NCBI GenBank assembly: GCA_031291615.1
Contig: JARLIS010000045.1
Coordinates: 1 to 37,926, forward strand
Direction: 5' to 3'
Origin: Parvibaculum sp.
Lineage (GTDB): Bacteria; Pseudomonadota; Alphaproteobacteria; Parvibaculales; Parvibaculaceae
DNA: 37,926 bases
The notes beneath the pieces are model-generated. The model did not search any database. It was not told the origin of the DNA and saw only the letters and a program-made list of their open reading frames with translations. Position numbers and translations under genes: made by a program. Below are positions 16,296-25,496 of the stretch, in pieces. Every line of letters begins with the position of its first letter. Position 1 is the stretch's first letter.

Positions 16296-16325
16296 AAACG
16301 CCCCGCAAATTGCTGCGGGGCGTTT
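16296..16325 (-). terminator. Intrinsic terminator of the tkt-gap-pgk-fba operon
   Basis: A perfect 12-bp stem AAACGCCCCGCA (16296-16307) with its complement (16314-16325), loop AATTGC, 23 bases past the fba stop. On the minus strand it ends in TTTTGC, a short U-run. Confidence 0.85.
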
Positions 16326-16348
16326 CGGTTCATCGGGCGGGGAAAGTG

Positions 16349-17368
16349 TCAGGCGGCCTTTTCGAGTTCGGCCTTCCATTTGCCGAGCGCCGCGAGGCTG
16401 TTCATCTTCGCGCGGTGCGCGAAGGCGCGCTGGCCGGCGGCGACGTTTTCCGCCTTGCCGCTCCATGCCTTCTGCGGCGCGGCCTGAAGGGCGCGGCCGT
16501 AGGAGAAGGAGAGCGCCCAGGGGAGGCCGCCGATGGCGTTCATGGCGTTGAGGTGCGCCGTCGCATCTTCATCCGACTGGCCGCCCGAGAGGAAGACGAT
16601 GCCGGGGATCGCGGCGGGCACGGTGCGCTTGAAGACGGCGATGGTCTTTTCGGCGACTTCCTGGATGCCGGCCTGCTTCGCACACTTCTTGCCGGAGACG
16701 ACCATGTTCGGCTTCAGGATCGTGCCTTCGAGCTTCACATTGTGGAGCGCGAGGCGGTTGAAGAGGGCGCGGAGCGTCGCTTCCGTCACTTCAAAGCAGC
16801 GGTCGGCAGTGTGGTCGCCATCCATCAGCACTTCAGGCTCGACGATGGGGACGATGCCGTTCTTCTGGCAGAGCGCGGCGTAGCGGGCGAGCGCTTCGGC
16901 ATTCGCCTCGATGCAGGCATTGGTCGGGATGACCGGCGAGATGTCGATGACGGCGCGCCATTTCGCGAAGCGGGCGCCGAGCTTGTAATACTCGGCAAGG
17001 CGATCATCGAGGCCGTCGAGGCCTTCGGTGATGGTTTCGCCGGGGAAGCCAGCCATGGGCTTTGCGCCGGCATCGACCTTGATGCCCGGGATCGAGCCCG
17101 ACTTCTTGATGAGGTCGACGAGCGGCGTGCCGTCCTTCGCCTTCTGGCGGATCGTCTCGTCGTAAAGGATGACGCCGGAGATGTAGTTCTTCATCGCCTC
17201 TTCGGTGCGGAACAGCATCTCGCGATAGTCGCGGCGGTTCTCTTCGGTCGAGGCGACGTTGATGGCGTCGAAGCGCTTCTTGATCGTGCCCGAGCTTTCG
17301 TCGGCGGCGAGAATGCCCTTGCCGGGCGCCACCATCGCTTTTGCGATCGATTCAAGTGTCTCAGTCAT
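16349..17368 (-). CDS. fba: Fructose-bisphosphate aldolase, class I
   Basis: Encodes 339 residues from ATG 17368 with GAGGGAAAAGAAC ahead. This is the Schiff-base class I enzyme also known from animals and plants, not the zinc-dependent class II enzyme common in bacteria. The lysine forming the Schiff base is K219 in LEGTILKPNMV; K137 (ARFAKWRAV) and E178 (IVEPEV) match other active-site residues, and D23 lies in LAADES. It cleaves fructose-1,6-bisphosphate to two trioses, or the reverse in gluconeogenesis. It is the last gene of tkt-gap-pgk-fba, 18 bases after pgk. Confidence 0.95.
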   Translation of the reverse strand: MTETLESIAKAMVAPGKGILAADESSGTIKKRFDAINVASTEENRRDYREMLFRTEEAMKNYISGVILYDETIRQKAKDGTPLVDLIKKSGSIPGIKVDAGAKPMAGFPGETITEGLDGLDDRLAEYYKLGARFAKWRAVIDISPVIPTNACIEANAEALARYAALCQKNGIVPIVEPEVLMDGDHTADRCFEVTEATLRALFNRLALHNVKLEGTILKPNMVVSGKKCAKQAGIQEVAEKTIAVFKRTVPAAIPGIVFLSGGQSDEDATAHLNAMNAIGGLPWALSFSYGRALQAAPQKAWSGKAENVAAGQRAFAHRAKMNSLAALGKWKAELEKAA

Positions 17369-17386
17369 TGTTCTTTTCCCTCTAGC

Positions 17387-18595
17387 TCATCTGCCTTCGA
17401 GTGCCGCGACGCCGGGCAGTTCGACGCCTTCCATCCATTCGAGGAAGGCGCCGCCCGCGGCGGACACATAGGTGAAATCTTCGGTCGCGCCGGCTTCGTT
17501 GAGCGCGGCCACCGTGTCGCCGCCGCCCGCGACCGAGATGAGCGCGCCCATCTTGGTGAGCATGGCGACCTGACGCGCGGCTTCGGAGGTGCCCTGATCG
17601 AAAGGCGGCACTTCGAAGGCGCCGAGCGGGCCGTTCCAGACGACGGTCTTTGCCGTTTCGAAGCGGCCGGCGATATAGGCAAGCGTGTCGGCGCCGACGT
17701 CGAGGATCATCATGTCGTCGGGCACGGCGTCGACCGAAACGGTCTTCGCGGCGGCGCCCGCCTTGAATTCGCCCGCCACGACAACGTCGGTCGGCAGGAT
17801 GATGTCGCAGCCGGCCTTGCGGGCATTGGCGAGGATGTGGCGGGCGGTGTCGAAGAGATCGCGCTCGCAGAGCGACTTGCCGACCTTCTTGCCTTGGGCG
17901 GCGAGGAAGGTGTTTGCCATGCCGCCGCCGATGACGAGGGTGTCGACCTTCTTCACGAGATTGCCGAGAAGCGAAATCTTGGTCGAGACCTTGGCGCCGC
18001 CGACGATGGCGACGACGGGATGGGCGGGATTGCCAAGCGCCTTGTCGAGCGCGGCAAGCTCGTCTTCCATCGCGCGGCCCGCATAGGCGGGCAGCTCATG
18101 CGCAATCGCCTCGGTCGAAGCGTGAGCGCGATGGGCGCAGGAGAAGGCGTCGTTCACATAGACGTTGCCGTTTTCGGCGAGCGCCTTGGCGAAGGCGGGG
18201 TCGTTGTTTTCCTCGCCCGGATGAAAGCGGGTGTTTTCGAGGACGACGATGCCGCCTTCGGGAAGCGCATCGACCGCCTTCTTCGCTTCAGGCCCGATGC
18301 AGTCCGCGCCGAAGGAGACCTTGCGGCCGAGAATGCCGCCAAGTGCCGCCGCGACGGGGGCGAGGCTGTACTTCGCTTCCGGCGCGCCCTTGGGGCGGCC
18401 GAAATGCGACAGCACGACAACCTTCGCGCCCCGGTCGGCAAGCTCGGTCAGCGTCGAGGCGACGCGGTCGATGCGCGTCGTATCGGTGATGCGCCCTTCC
18501 GCCATCGGCACGTTGAGATCGGCGCGGACGAGGATACGCAGTCCGCGCAGGCCGACGGCCTTGAACAGATCATCGAGGGTCTTGTGGCCGGCCAT
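17387..18595 (-). CDS. pgk: Phosphoglycerate kinase
   Basis: Encodes 402 residues from ATG 18595. Family motifs in order: LVRADLNVP near residue 23, [55 protein letters not shown], and GGGDTVAAL with [10 protein letters not shown] at the end. It interconverts 1,3-bisphosphoglycerate and 3-phosphoglycerate, making or using ATP. It is 20 bases from gap and 18 from fba, so the four genes are transcribed together. In autotrophs this set serves the Calvin cycle, but no Rubisco or phosphoribulokinase gene is in view. Confidence 0.96.
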   Translation of the reverse strand: MAGHKTLDDLFKAVGLRGLRILVRADLNVPMAEGRITDTTRIDRVASTLTELADRGAKVVVLSHFGRPKGAPEAKYSLAPVAAALGGILGRKVSFGADCIGPEAKKAVDALPEGGIVVLENTRFHPGEENNDPAFAKALAENGNVYVNDAFSCAHRAHASTEAIAHELPAYAGRAMEDELAALDKALGNPAHPVVAIVGGAKVSTKISLLGNLVKKVDTLVIGGGMANTFLAAQGKKVGKSLCERDLFDTARHILANARKAGCDIILPTDVVVAGEFKAGAAAKTVSVDAVPDDMMILDVGADTLAYIAGRFETAKTVVWNGPLGAFEVPPFDQGTSEAARQVAMLTKMGALISVAGGGDTVAALNEAGATEDFTYVSAAGGAFLEWMEGVELPGVAALEGR

Positions 18596-18615
18596 GATGT
18601 GCTGTGCTTCTCTCT

Positions 18616-19623
18616 TTAGAGCAGCTTGCCGAGGGCGGCAGCGGTGTCACCCATGCGGTTGGAGAAGCCCCACTCGTTGTCGTACCAGCTCATGATGCGG
18701 ACGAGCTTGCCGTCGACGACCTGCGTCTGGGTGAGGTCGAAGGTCGAGGAGGCCGGGTTGTGGTTGAAGTCGATGGAGACGAGCTCCTCGTTCGTCGTCG
18801 CCAGCACGCCCTTCAGCGGGCCCTTGGCGGCGGCGACGATGGCGGCGTTCACTTCTTCCACGGTCGTCGCGCGCTTCGGCGTGAAGACGAGGTCGACGAC
18901 GGAGACGTTGGCGGTCGGCACGCGCACCGAGGTGCCGTCGAGCTTGCCCTTCAGTTCCGGCAGAACGAGGCCGAGCGCCTTGGCCGCACCCGTCGAGGTC
19001 GGGATCATCGAGAGGCCGGCGGCGCGGGCGCGGCGCGGGTCCTTGTGCAGCGTGTCGACGGTGTTCTGGTCGCCGGTATAGTCGTGGATCGTCGTCATGT
19101 AGCCGCGTTCGATGCCGACGGCGTTGTTCAGCACCTGGGCGACCGGCGCGAGGCAGTTCGTGGTGCAGGAGCCGTTCGAGATGATCTTGTGGCTCTTCTT
19201 CAGTTCCTTGTGATTGACTCCGTAGACGACGGTGATTTCAGCGCCGTCGGCGGGGGCGGAGATCAGAACCTTCTTTGCGCCCGCGGTCAGGTGCATCGAG
19301 GCCTTTTCCTTCGAGGTGAAGATGCCCGTGCATTCAAGCGCGATGTCGACGCCGAGGTCCTTCCAGGGGAGCTTTGCGGGGTCGCGCTCGGCGAGCACCT
19401 TGATCGGTCCGCGGCCGAGATCGAAGGAGGACTTCGTCACCTTGATCTTGCCGGGGAAGGGGCCGTGCACCGAGTCCCACTTCAGCAGATGGGCGTTGGC
19501 TTCGACGGAACCCAGATCGTTGATCGCAACGACCTCGATGTCCTTGCGGCCCGACTCCGCGATGGCGCGAAGGACGAGACGTCCGATACGACCGAAACCG
19601 TTGATTGCGACGCGCACAGCCAT
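18616..19623 (-). CDS. gap: Glyceraldehyde-3-phosphate dehydrogenase, type I
   Basis: Encodes 335 residues from ATG 19623 with AGGAGAGAAGAAG upstream. N-terminal nucleotide-binding motif NGFGRIGR; D36 in AINDLGS points to NAD preference. The catalytic cysteine is C153 in [12 protein letters not shown] (Gly replaces the common Ala), paired with H180. The C-terminus has [13 protein letters not shown]. It oxidises glyceraldehyde-3-phosphate to 1,3-bisphosphoglycerate. It lies 22 bases after the tkt stop. Confidence 0.96.
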   Translation of the reverse strand: MAVRVAINGFGRIGRLVLRAIAESGRKDIEVVAINDLGSVEANAHLLKWDSVHGPFPGKIKVTKSSFDLGRGPIKVLAERDPAKLPWKDLGVDIALECTGIFTSKEKASMHLTAGAKKVLISAPADGAEITVVYGVNHKELKKSHKIISNGSCTTNCLAPVAQVLNNAVGIERGYMTTIHDYTGDQNTVDTLHKDPRRARAAGLSMIPTSTGAAKALGLVLPELKGKLDGTSVRVPTANVSVVDLVFTPKRATTVEEVNAAIVAAAKGPLKGVLATTNEELVSIDFNHNPASSTFDLTQTQVVDGKLVRIMSWYDNEWGFSNRMGDTAAALGKLL

Positions 19624-19645
19624 CTTCTTCTCTCCTGGGTAGGTA

Positions 19646-21667
19646 TCAGTTCTTGAGGCAGGCCTTCGCGGCGGCGACGGCTGCTTCCGGGGTGATGTTG
19701 AAATGCTTGTAGAGATCCTTGGCGGGGGCGGAGGCGCCGAAGCCCGTCATGCCGACGAAAGCGCCGTCGGCGCCGATGTAGCGGTCCCAGCCGTACCGGA
19801 TCGCGGCCTCGATCGCGACCTTGACGGTGCCTTGCCCGAGCGTCTTCGCCTTGTAGTCCTTCGACTGGGCCTCGAAGAGTTCGACGCAGGGCATGGAGAC
19901 GACGCGGGCGCCGACGCCTTCGGCTTCGAGGAGCTTCTGGGCGGCAAGCGCGATCTCGATTTCCGAGCCGGTGGCGATCAGCGTGACTTTCGCGGGCGCG
20001 GTGGCGGGCGAGAGTTCATAGCCGCCCCTGGCGCAGAGGTTTTCATCCGTATGCGTCGTGCGCACCGTCGGCAGGTTCTGGCGCGACAGAGCGAGGACCG
20101 AGGGCGTCTTCTTCGCTTCGAGCGCGAGCTGCCAGCATTCCAGCGTCTCGACGGCGTCGGCCGGGCGGAAGACGAGGAGGTTCGGCATGGCGCGGAGCGA
20201 GGCGAGGTGTTCCACCGGCTGGTGGGTCGGGCCGTCCTCGCCGAGGCCGATCGAGTCATGCGTCATCACATAGACGACGCGCTGCTCCATCAGCGCCGAG
20301 AGACGGATCGCCGGGCGGCAATAATCGGTGAAGACGAGGAAGGTGCCGGAATAGGGAATGAAGCCCTTATGCAGCGCGATGCCGTTCATGGCCGCGGCCA
20401 TGCCGTGCTCGCGGATGCCGTAATGGATGAAGGTGCCGGAGAAGTCCGTCGGCGCGACGGCCTTCTGGTCCTTGGAGCGGGTGTTGTTCGAGCCGGTGAG
20501 ATCGGCCGAGCCGCCGATATTTTCCGGCATCACCGGGTTGAGGACGTTCAGCACTTCCTCGGACGATTTGCGCGTCGCCCAGTTCGGCTTTTCCTCTGCG
20601 AGCTTCTTCTTGTAGTCGTTGACCACCTTCGTGAAGTTCGCGGGCAGGTCGCCCTTGAGGCGGCGTTCGAATTCGGCGCGCGCGGCGGCGTCGAGTTTCG
20701 CCAGGCGCGTTTCCCAGTCCTTGCGGGCGGCGAGGCTGCGCGTGCCGGCGGCGCGCCAGGCAGCGAGAATGTTTGCCGGAACGACGAAGGGTTCCGCCGT
20801 CCAGCCCAGCGCCTCGCGGGTGAGTGCGATTTCTTCCGTGCCCAGCGCCGAGCCGTGCGAGGAGGCCTTGCCATGCTTGTTGGGCGAGCCGTAGCCGATG
20901 ACGGTGCGGCAGGCGATGAGGGTCGGCTTGTCGGACTTCTGCGCGGCGGCGATGGCGGCGGCGATTTCGTCCGGGTTGTGACCGTCGATGCGGGTCGCGT
21001 TCCAGCCTGCGGCCTCGAAGCGCTTCAGCGCGTCGCCCGATTCAGACAGAGCGAGCGAGCCGTCGATGGTGATGCCGTTATCGTCGTAAAGGACGATGAG
21101 CTTCGACAGGCGCAGATGGCCGGCAAGGCTGATCGCCTCGTGGCTGATGCCTTCCATCAGGTCGCCGTCCGAGGCGATGACATAGGTGAAGTGGTCGGCA
21201 AGGCCGGTGCGGGCGGCTTCGAGCCTTTCGGCGAGCGCCATGCCGACGGCGGTGGAAATGCCCTGGCCGAGCGGGCCGGTCGTCGTCTCGACGCCCTGCA
21301 CATGGCCATATTCCGGGTGACCGGCGGTGATGGCGCCGAGCTGGCGGAAATTCCTGATCTGCTCGATCGTCATGTCGGCGTAGCCGAGCAGGTAGTTCAC
21401 CGCATAGAGCAGCATCGAGCCGTGGCCGGCGGAGAGCACGAAGCGGTCGCGGTCGGGCCAGTTCGGGGCCGAGGGGTCGAGCTTGATGAAGCGGGTGAAG
21501 AGGACGGTCGCGATGTCGGCCGCGCCCATCGGCATGCCGGGATGGCCGGAATTGGCCTTCTGCACGGCGTCCATCGCCAGAGCGCGGATGGCGTTCGCCA
21601 TGTCGCGGTGGGAGGCGGAAGCCGATTTTGCGTCCGTGGCGGCAGTCGACTGGTCGGGAGGCGTCAT
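19646..21667 (-). CDS. tkt: Transketolase
   Basis: Encodes 673 residues from ATG 21667, with GGAAGAG seven bases upstream; a TTG at 21673 is the only longer option and is less likely. Thiamine diphosphate motif [19 protein letters not shown]-terminal [16 protein letters not shown], the catalytic glutamate in [13 protein letters not shown], and [18 protein letters not shown] are all present. It moves two-carbon units between sugar phosphates in the pentose phosphate or Calvin pathway. First gene of the operon with gap, pgk and fba. A dyad that could hold an operator lies about 135-165 bases upstream. Confidence 0.96.
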   Translation of the reverse strand: MTPPDQSTAATDAKSASASHRDMANAIRALAMDAVQKANSGHPGMPMGAADIATVLFTRFIKLDPSAPNWPDRDRFVLSAGHGSMLLYAVNYLLGYADMTIEQIRNFRQLGAITAGHPEYGHVQGVETTTGPLGQGISTAVGMALAERLEAARTGLADHFTYVIASDGDLMEGISHEAISLAGHLRLSKLIVLYDDNGITIDGSLALSESGDALKRFEAAGWNATRIDGHNPDEIAAAIAAAQKSDKPTLIACRTVIGYGSPNKHGKASSHGSALGTEEIALTREALGWTAEPFVVPANILAAWRAAGTRSLAARKDWETRLAKLDAAARAEFERRLKGDLPANFTKVVNDYKKKLAEEKPNWATRKSSEEVLNVLNPVMPENIGGSADLTGSNNTRSKDQKAVAPTDFSGTFIHYGIREHGMAAAMNGIALHKGFIPYSGTFLVFTDYCRPAIRLSALMEQRVVYVMTHDSIGLGEDGPTHQPVEHLASLRAMPNLLVFRPADAVETLECWQLALEAKKTPSVLALSRQNLPTVRTTHTDENLCARGGYELSPATAPAKVTLIATGSEIEIALAAQKLLEAEGVGARVVSMPCVELFEAQSKDYKAKTLGQGTVKVAIEAAIRYGWDRYIGADGAFVGMTGFGASAPAKDLYKHFNITPEAAVAAAKACLKN

Positions 21668-21800
21668 GTCCAACTCTTCCGGGCTTCGGCCCGTTCTGGG
21701 AAGCCCCGGTCCGGCTGGTCCGGGCTCTAAGCGCCGAGCCTTGAAATCCCTTGCGGAGCGGCGCGAATCCGCGTTCCTCCGGGGTCTGGCGAGCGGGCCA

Positions 21801-21832
21801 CATTGACCACGGGGGCCAAGGTTGAGTCAATG
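21801..21832. promoter_or_regulatory. Dyad upstream of tkt, candidate operator
   Basis: CATTGAC (21801-21807) and GTCAATG (21826-21832) are perfect inverted 7-mers in the tkt/DUF4164 intergenic region. The right arm also sits in a TTGAGTCAA palindrome (21822-21830). On the minus strand TTGACT (21825-21830) could be a -35, but the matching -10 (GTCAAT) is poor. A regulator of central carbon genes could bind here; which one is not evident. Confidence 0.35.
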
Positions 21833-21895
21833 CTGGATTCACGCAAATTGCCGCACGTTTCAGGGGTTTCGGGGCGAAGTGCGTTCTCTCCCGCG

Positions 21896-21924
21896 TTGAC
21901 CTCGTTTCGGCCCCGCGCCTATGT
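21896..21924 (+). promoter_or_regulatory. Promoter of the DUF4164-zapA unit
   Basis: TTGACC (21896-21901) and CTATGT (21919-21924) are separated by 17 bases, about 45 bases upstream of the DUF4164 ATG. The TTGAC-rich -35 is typical of alphaproteobacterial housekeeping promoters. Confidence 0.55.
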
Positions 21925-21967
21925 TGGGAAACGAGGCGGGGAGCCAATTTTCAGATAGCGGCGGGCC

Positions 21968-22234
21968 ATGAGCAAACTCGATACGGCGACGGATCGCTTC
22001 AAGGCGGCCCTCGACAGGCTGGAGGCGGGCATTCACCGCCAGCTTGTGCGGGCGCAATCGGCCGGGCGGCTCGAAAACGAGATGGTGGCGCTCAAGGAAG
22101 ACAGGGCGCGGCTGGCCGAGGAACTCGACCAGATGAAATCCGAGGCGCGGCGGCTCAACGAATTGAACGAACGGGCGTCGGAAACGCTGGCCGACGCCAT
22201 CGAAGGCATCCGCGAAGTGCTGGCGCAGAACTGA
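21968..22234 (+). CDS. DUF4164 family coiled-coil protein
   Basis: Encodes 88 residues from ATG 21968. It is one long helix with heptads (ATDRFKAALDRLEAGI, then ENEMVALKEDRARLAEELDQM) and a C-terminal ETLADAIEGIREVL. The family is alphaproteobacterial and usually sits before zapA, as here (10 bases away). Location suggests a link with ZapA and cell division; no direct evidence in the sequence. It is cytoplasmic by lack of signal or membrane segment. Confidence 0.82.
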   Translation: MSKLDTATDRFKAALDRLEAGIHRQLVRAQSAGRLENEMVALKEDRARLAEELDQMKSEARRLNELNERASETLADAIEGIREVLAQN

Positions 22235-22244
22235 AGGGCATCAC

Positions 22245-22604
22245 ATGGGACAGGTCACGGTTCTCATTAACGATCGGGCCTATACGGTCGCCTGCGGCGA
22301 CGGCGAAGAGGACCACCTGAAAGACCTCGCGGCGCATATCAACAGGCATGTGAGCGAACTTTCGCGCGATGTCGGCCAGGTGGGCGAGACGCGGCTCCTG
22401 CTGATGGCGTCGCTGATGGTGGCCGACGAGCTGGCCGAAGCGCAGCAGAAGGTGCACATTCTCGAAGCCGACATAGAGCAGCTCACCCAGACCCGGATCG
22501 CGGCGCTCGAACGCTCGCGCGAGGCCGAAGACCTGCTCGCCGACGTGCTCGACAACGCCGCGCGGCGGATCGAGGACATTGCCAGGCGGGTCGATGCGGC
22601 CTGA
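22245..22604 (+). CDS. zapA: Cell division protein ZapA
   Basis: Encodes 119 residues from ATG 22245 (CTGAAGGGCATCAC before it). The ZapA start is clear: GQVTVLINDRAYTVACGDGEEDHLKDLAAHINRHV, then LLLMASLMVADELAEAQ and a long C-terminal helix. ZapA tetramers cross-link FtsZ filaments at the division ring. It is translated right after DUF4164, and the 6S RNA gene follows, which repeats the zapA-ssrS-ygfA neighbourhood known from enterobacteria. Confidence 0.92.
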   Translation: MGQVTVLINDRAYTVACGDGEEDHLKDLAAHINRHVSELSRDVGQVGETRLLLMASLMVADELAEAQQKVHILEADIEQLTQTRIAALERSREAEDLLADVLDNAARRIEDIARRVDAA

Positions 22605-22610
22605 TGCCCC

Positions 22611-22640
22611 TTGACCTTGGGGGCATCGCGGCACGATATG
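22611..22640 (+). promoter_or_regulatory. Promoter of 6S RNA
   Basis: TTGACC (22611-22616) begins six bases after the zapA stop and is followed after 18 bases by GATATG (22635-22640). Start of transcription is expected near 22646-22648, which coincides with the first base of the predicted closing stem. Confidence 0.55.
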
Positions 22641-22645
22641 GGCAT

Positions 22646-22790
22646 GGGGCTGTCTGGTTCGTCAGGAACACTTTTATCTCGGGGCCTTACGATTCTTCAG
22701 GGAGCTGTCCCTGGTTGAGACCCTGGTCTCTTTCACACGGCGCCCACCTACCTAGGTAGGTCTCCGAGAATCACCGTTCCAACGGCCGAG
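22646..22790 (+). ncRNA. ssrS: 6S RNA
   Basis: The non-coding stretch between zapA and the 5-FCL gene folds as expected for 6S RNA. A closing stem pairs GGCTGT-(C)-TGG (22648-22657) with CCAACGGCC (22779-22787). An inner stem CTCGG (22678-22682) pairs with CCGAG (22764-22768), leaving large internal bulges. The interior holds hairpins CAGGGA/TCCCTG (about 22697-22712) and GAGACC/GGTCTC (about 22718-22731). 6S RNA mimics an open promoter and holds housekeeping RNA polymerase. Synteny plus fold make the call; ends are estimated. Confidence 0.85.
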
Positions 22791-22831
22791 GCGGCTCCAC
22801 TTTCGCCTTCCGCCCGGATGTCCGACCGGCA

Positions 22832-23419
22832 ATGAGCAGCGCACAAGCCAAAGCAGAAGCGCGATTGATGGCCCGAAAGCGCCGGGCCGCCGCGCAGGCA
22901 GCGCTCGGACACAAGGCCTCGTCGCAGCTTGCCGACCGTTTTTTCGAACATGTGCCGCTGCCGCCCGACGGCTTCGTCGCGGGCTATTTGCCCATCGGCA
23001 GCGAGGCGGACCCTTCCGAAATCATGCGGCGCGCGGCCGCGCGGGGCCAAGGGATTGCGCTCCCTTGCGTCGAGGTGCTGGCCGCGCCGCTCGTCTTCAG
23101 GCTGTGGAAGCCGGGCGATCCGCTCGCCGCCGGGCCGCACGGCACCAGATCGCCGGTTGCGGACGCGCCCGCCGTCACGCCCGCGCTCCTGCTGCTGCCG
23201 CTTCTCGCCTTCGATCGGGCCGGGCGGCGGCTCGGGCAGGGCGGGGGCTATTACGACCGGACGCTGGAGGCGCTACGTTCTGACGGGCGGCAGGTCGTCG
23301 CCGTCGGACTTGCCTTTTCGGCGCAGGAGGCCGAAGAGCTTCCTGAGGAGCGGGGCGACCAGCGCCTCGACTGGATCGTCACCGAGACTGCGGCGATTGC
23401 GTTTGCGGGAATGGATTGA
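22832..23419 (+). CDS. 5-formyltetrahydrofolate cyclo-ligase
   Basis: Encodes 195 residues from ATG 22832, of typical length for the 5-FCL/YgfA family. The N-terminal [12 protein letters not shown] carries the basic helix, and the signature LAFDRAGRRLGQGGGYYDRTLE is at about residues 126-145. It converts 5-formyltetrahydrofolate to methenyltetrahydrofolate with ATP, clearing a folate that inhibits other enzymes. It lies directly after 6S RNA and may be read from the same primary transcript. Its stop touches the next start (TGAATG). Confidence 0.92.
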   Translation: MSSAQAKAEARLMARKRRAAAQAALGHKASSQLADRFFEHVPLPPDGFVAGYLPIGSEADPSEIMRRAAARGQGIALPCVEVLAAPLVFRLWKPGDPLAAGPHGTRSPVADAPAVTPALLLLPLLAFDRAGRRLGQGGGYYDRTLEALRSDGRQVVAVGLAFSAQEAEELPEERGDQRLDWIVTETAAIAFAGMD

Positions 23420-24232
23420 ATGAAGCTGCTGTTTCTCGGCGATATTGTGGGGCGCTCGGCGCGGGATGCGATCGTCGCCGATCTGCCCGATCTGCGGGCG
23501 CGGCTCGGCGCCGATTTCGTCATCGTCAATGGCGAGAATGCGGCGGGCGGCTTCGGCATCACCGCGCAGATTTGCAACGACCTCTTCGATGCGGGCGTCG
23601 ATGCGGTGACGCTCGGCAATCACGCCTGGGACCAGCGCGAGGCGCTTGTGCATATCGAGCGCGAGCCGCGCCTCATCCGGCCGATCAATTTTCCGGCGGG
23701 CACGCCGGGGCGCGGGGCGAGCCTCCTCGAAACGGCGGCGGGCGAGCGCGTGCTCGTCATCAACGCCATGGGGCGCGTCTTCATGGACCCGCTCGACGAT
23801 CCTTTCGCGGCCATAGACGAGGCCATCGAGGCCTGCCCGCTCGGCATGGCGGCGGACGCCATCGTGGTCGATTTCCACGGCGAGGCGACGTCGGAGAAAA
23901 TGGCGATGGGGCATTTCTGCGACGGGCGGGCGAGCCTCGTCGTCGGCACGCATAGCCATGTGCCGACCGCGGACGCGCAGGTGCTGCCGGGCGGCACGGC
24001 CTATCAGACGGATGCGGGCATGTGCGGCGACTACAATTCCGTCATCGGCATGGAGAAGGAAGAACCGATCAGCCGGTTTCTCTCGAAGATTCCGAGCGGG
24101 CGCTTCCAGCCGGCGCTGGGCCCCGCAACGCTCTGCGGCGTCTTCGTCGAGACCGATGCGAAGGGCCTTGCGATCCGCGTCGAGCCGGTGCGCGTCGGCG
24201 GGCGGCTCATCCAGTCGCTGCCGGTCGCGTGA
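23420..24232 (+). CDS. YmdB-type metallophosphoesterase (TIGR00282)
   Basis: Encodes 270 residues from ATG 23420, immediately after the 5-FCL stop. The metal ligands of the YmdB family are all visible: D8 (LGDIVG), E39 and N40 (VNGENAAGGFG), N67 and H68 (LGNHAWD), H153 (DFHGEATSEK), and H178 and H180 (GTHSHVPTAD). Such proteins hydrolyse 2',3'-cyclic nucleotides in vitro; in Bacillus YmdB affects biofilm choices. The alphaproteobacterial role is not clear. No signal peptide, so cytoplasmic. Confidence 0.9.
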   Translation: MKLLFLGDIVGRSARDAIVADLPDLRARLGADFVIVNGENAAGGFGITAQICNDLFDAGVDAVTLGNHAWDQREALVHIEREPRLIRPINFPAGTPGRGASLLETAAGERVLVINAMGRVFMDPLDDPFAAIDEAIEACPLGMAADAIVVDFHGEATSEKMAMGHFCDGRASLVVGTHSHVPTADAQVLPGGTAYQTDAGMCGDYNSVIGMEKEEPISRFLSKIPSGRFQPALGPATLCGVFVETDAKGLAIRVEPVRVGGRLIQSLPVA

Positions 24233-24243
24233 GGGGCGGGCCG

Positions 24244-25269
24244 ATGCGGATCGTCATCGCCGGTAATTTCAACGAGCAGAAGGCGGGCGCGAATTTCTAC
24301 GCGACCATCCGCAAGCTGACGAACGGCTTCATCCGCAATGGCCATGCCGTCATTCCCTATAGCGACCGCGACGTGTCGCGGCTGCAAGGGCGTTTCGGCG
24401 TCGGCCGCGCGGGCGATGCGGAGGCGAACCGCCGTCTCGTCGAGCTTTGCCGCCAATACCGGCCCGAGCTTCTCGTGCTCATGCATGCCGACAAGATTTC
24501 CAACGAGACGATCGGCGAGATCAAGGCGCTCCGCCCCGCGCCGCTCGTCGCGGTCGTCAATCTCGATCCCCTGTTCCTGCCGGAAAACCCGCCGCGCATC
24601 AGGCGTTTCGGCGAGGCGGCGGATATCACCTTCATCACCACGGCGGGCGACAGGCTCGACGCCTTTGCGACCGGGCGCCACCGCGTCGCCTTCATTCCCA
24701 ATCCGGCGGACCGATCGATTGAATCGCTCGAGTGCTTTGCCCGCGCGGACCAGCCTTTCGATCTTCTCTGCACCATCGGAAGCGAGCGCGGCACGCCCTG
24801 GCGCGGCGCGATCATGCGCGACATCGAGGCCCGCGTGCCGGAAGCGCGTTTCGCGTTTTACGGGCTCGAAGGCCGGCCCTCCGTTTTCGGCTCGGCCTAT
24901 TTCGACGCGATTGCGGAGGCGCGCATGGGGCTCAATCTCAGCCGCGCCGACGATCATTATCTCTATTCGTCGGACCGGCTCGCGCAATATGCGGGCAACG
25001 GGCTTCTCGTCTTCGTTGCCCGCTCGACCGGCTATGGCGACATATTCGGCGAGGACGAGTTCGCCTTTTTCGACGGGATGGAAGATCTCGCGCAGCGGTT
25101 GCGCCATTTCCTCGCCCATGACGACGAGCGGCGGGCCGTCGCGGCGCGGGGGCACGCGCGCTATCACGCGATCTTCAGCGAACGCCTTGTGGCGCGCTTC
25201 ATCGAGGAGGCGAGCTTCGGCCGTCTTGCCTCGGACTATGCCTGGCCGACCCGCATATACGGCGGCTGA
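24244..25269 (+). CDS. CgeB-like glycosyltransferase family protein
   Basis: Encodes 341 residues from ATG 24244, with AGGGGCGGG before it and 11 bases after the phosphoesterase stop. The frame is open to 24022 but overlaps that gene. N-terminal RIVIAGNFNEQKAGANFY and PELLVLMHADKIS suit a GT-B N-domain. The C-terminal part, MGLNLSRADDHYLYSSDRLAQYAGNGLLVF and FSERLVARFIEE, resembles the Glyco_trans_1_2 domain of CgeB-like proteins. It likely transfers a sugar to an envelope polymer; donor and acceptor are unknown. It is the last gene before the decayed region. Confidence 0.78.
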   Translation: MRIVIAGNFNEQKAGANFYATIRKLTNGFIRNGHAVIPYSDRDVSRLQGRFGVGRAGDAEANRRLVELCRQYRPELLVLMHADKISNETIGEIKALRPAPLVAVVNLDPLFLPENPPRIRRFGEAADITFITTAGDRLDAFATGRHRVAFIPNPADRSIESLECFARADQPFDLLCTIGSERGTPWRGAIMRDIEARVPEARFAFYGLEGRPSVFGSAYFDAIAEARMGLNLSRADDHYLYSSDRLAQYAGNGLLVFVARSTGYGDIFGEDEFAFFDGMEDLAQRLRHFLAHDDERRAVAARGHARYHAIFSERLVARFIEEASFGRLASDYAWPTRIYGG

Positions 25270-25496
25270 TCTCTCTTAATTCCGAAGCCTGAATGTATTG
25301 CGCCTCGCCCATGGCACCCGAGGTGGGCGAGATGCCGTGGACGAGGCGCGATTGCCGCCGCTTTCTGCGGAGGCGGGTGATCCGACATGTGGCTTTGGGC
25401 TGGACCACGGGCCGGATCGGCTGCGATTTGCCCCGGTTCGGGATGGTGGGCTGCCTCCCTGAAGAACCGGAACAAACGCAGAGTAGTAGCGAATCG
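25270..25496. other. Intergenic stretch with hairpin, no supported gene
   Basis: I see no convincing gene. Two nested inverted repeats are present: GCGCCTCG (25300-25307) with CGAGGCGC (25342-25349), and CTCGCCCA (25304-25311) with TGGGCGAG (25324-25331). They may terminate the glycosyltransferase transcript, though there is no U-tract. GC falls sharply from about 25475 on. Confidence 0.5.

Noticed and set aside
16310..18619. 769-codon open frame on the plus strand
   Set aside because: Antisense shadow of fba and pgk; composition is typical of a shadow.
19703..21730. 675-codon open frame on the plus strand
   Set aside because: Antisense shadow of tkt, which has all transketolase motifs on the other strand.
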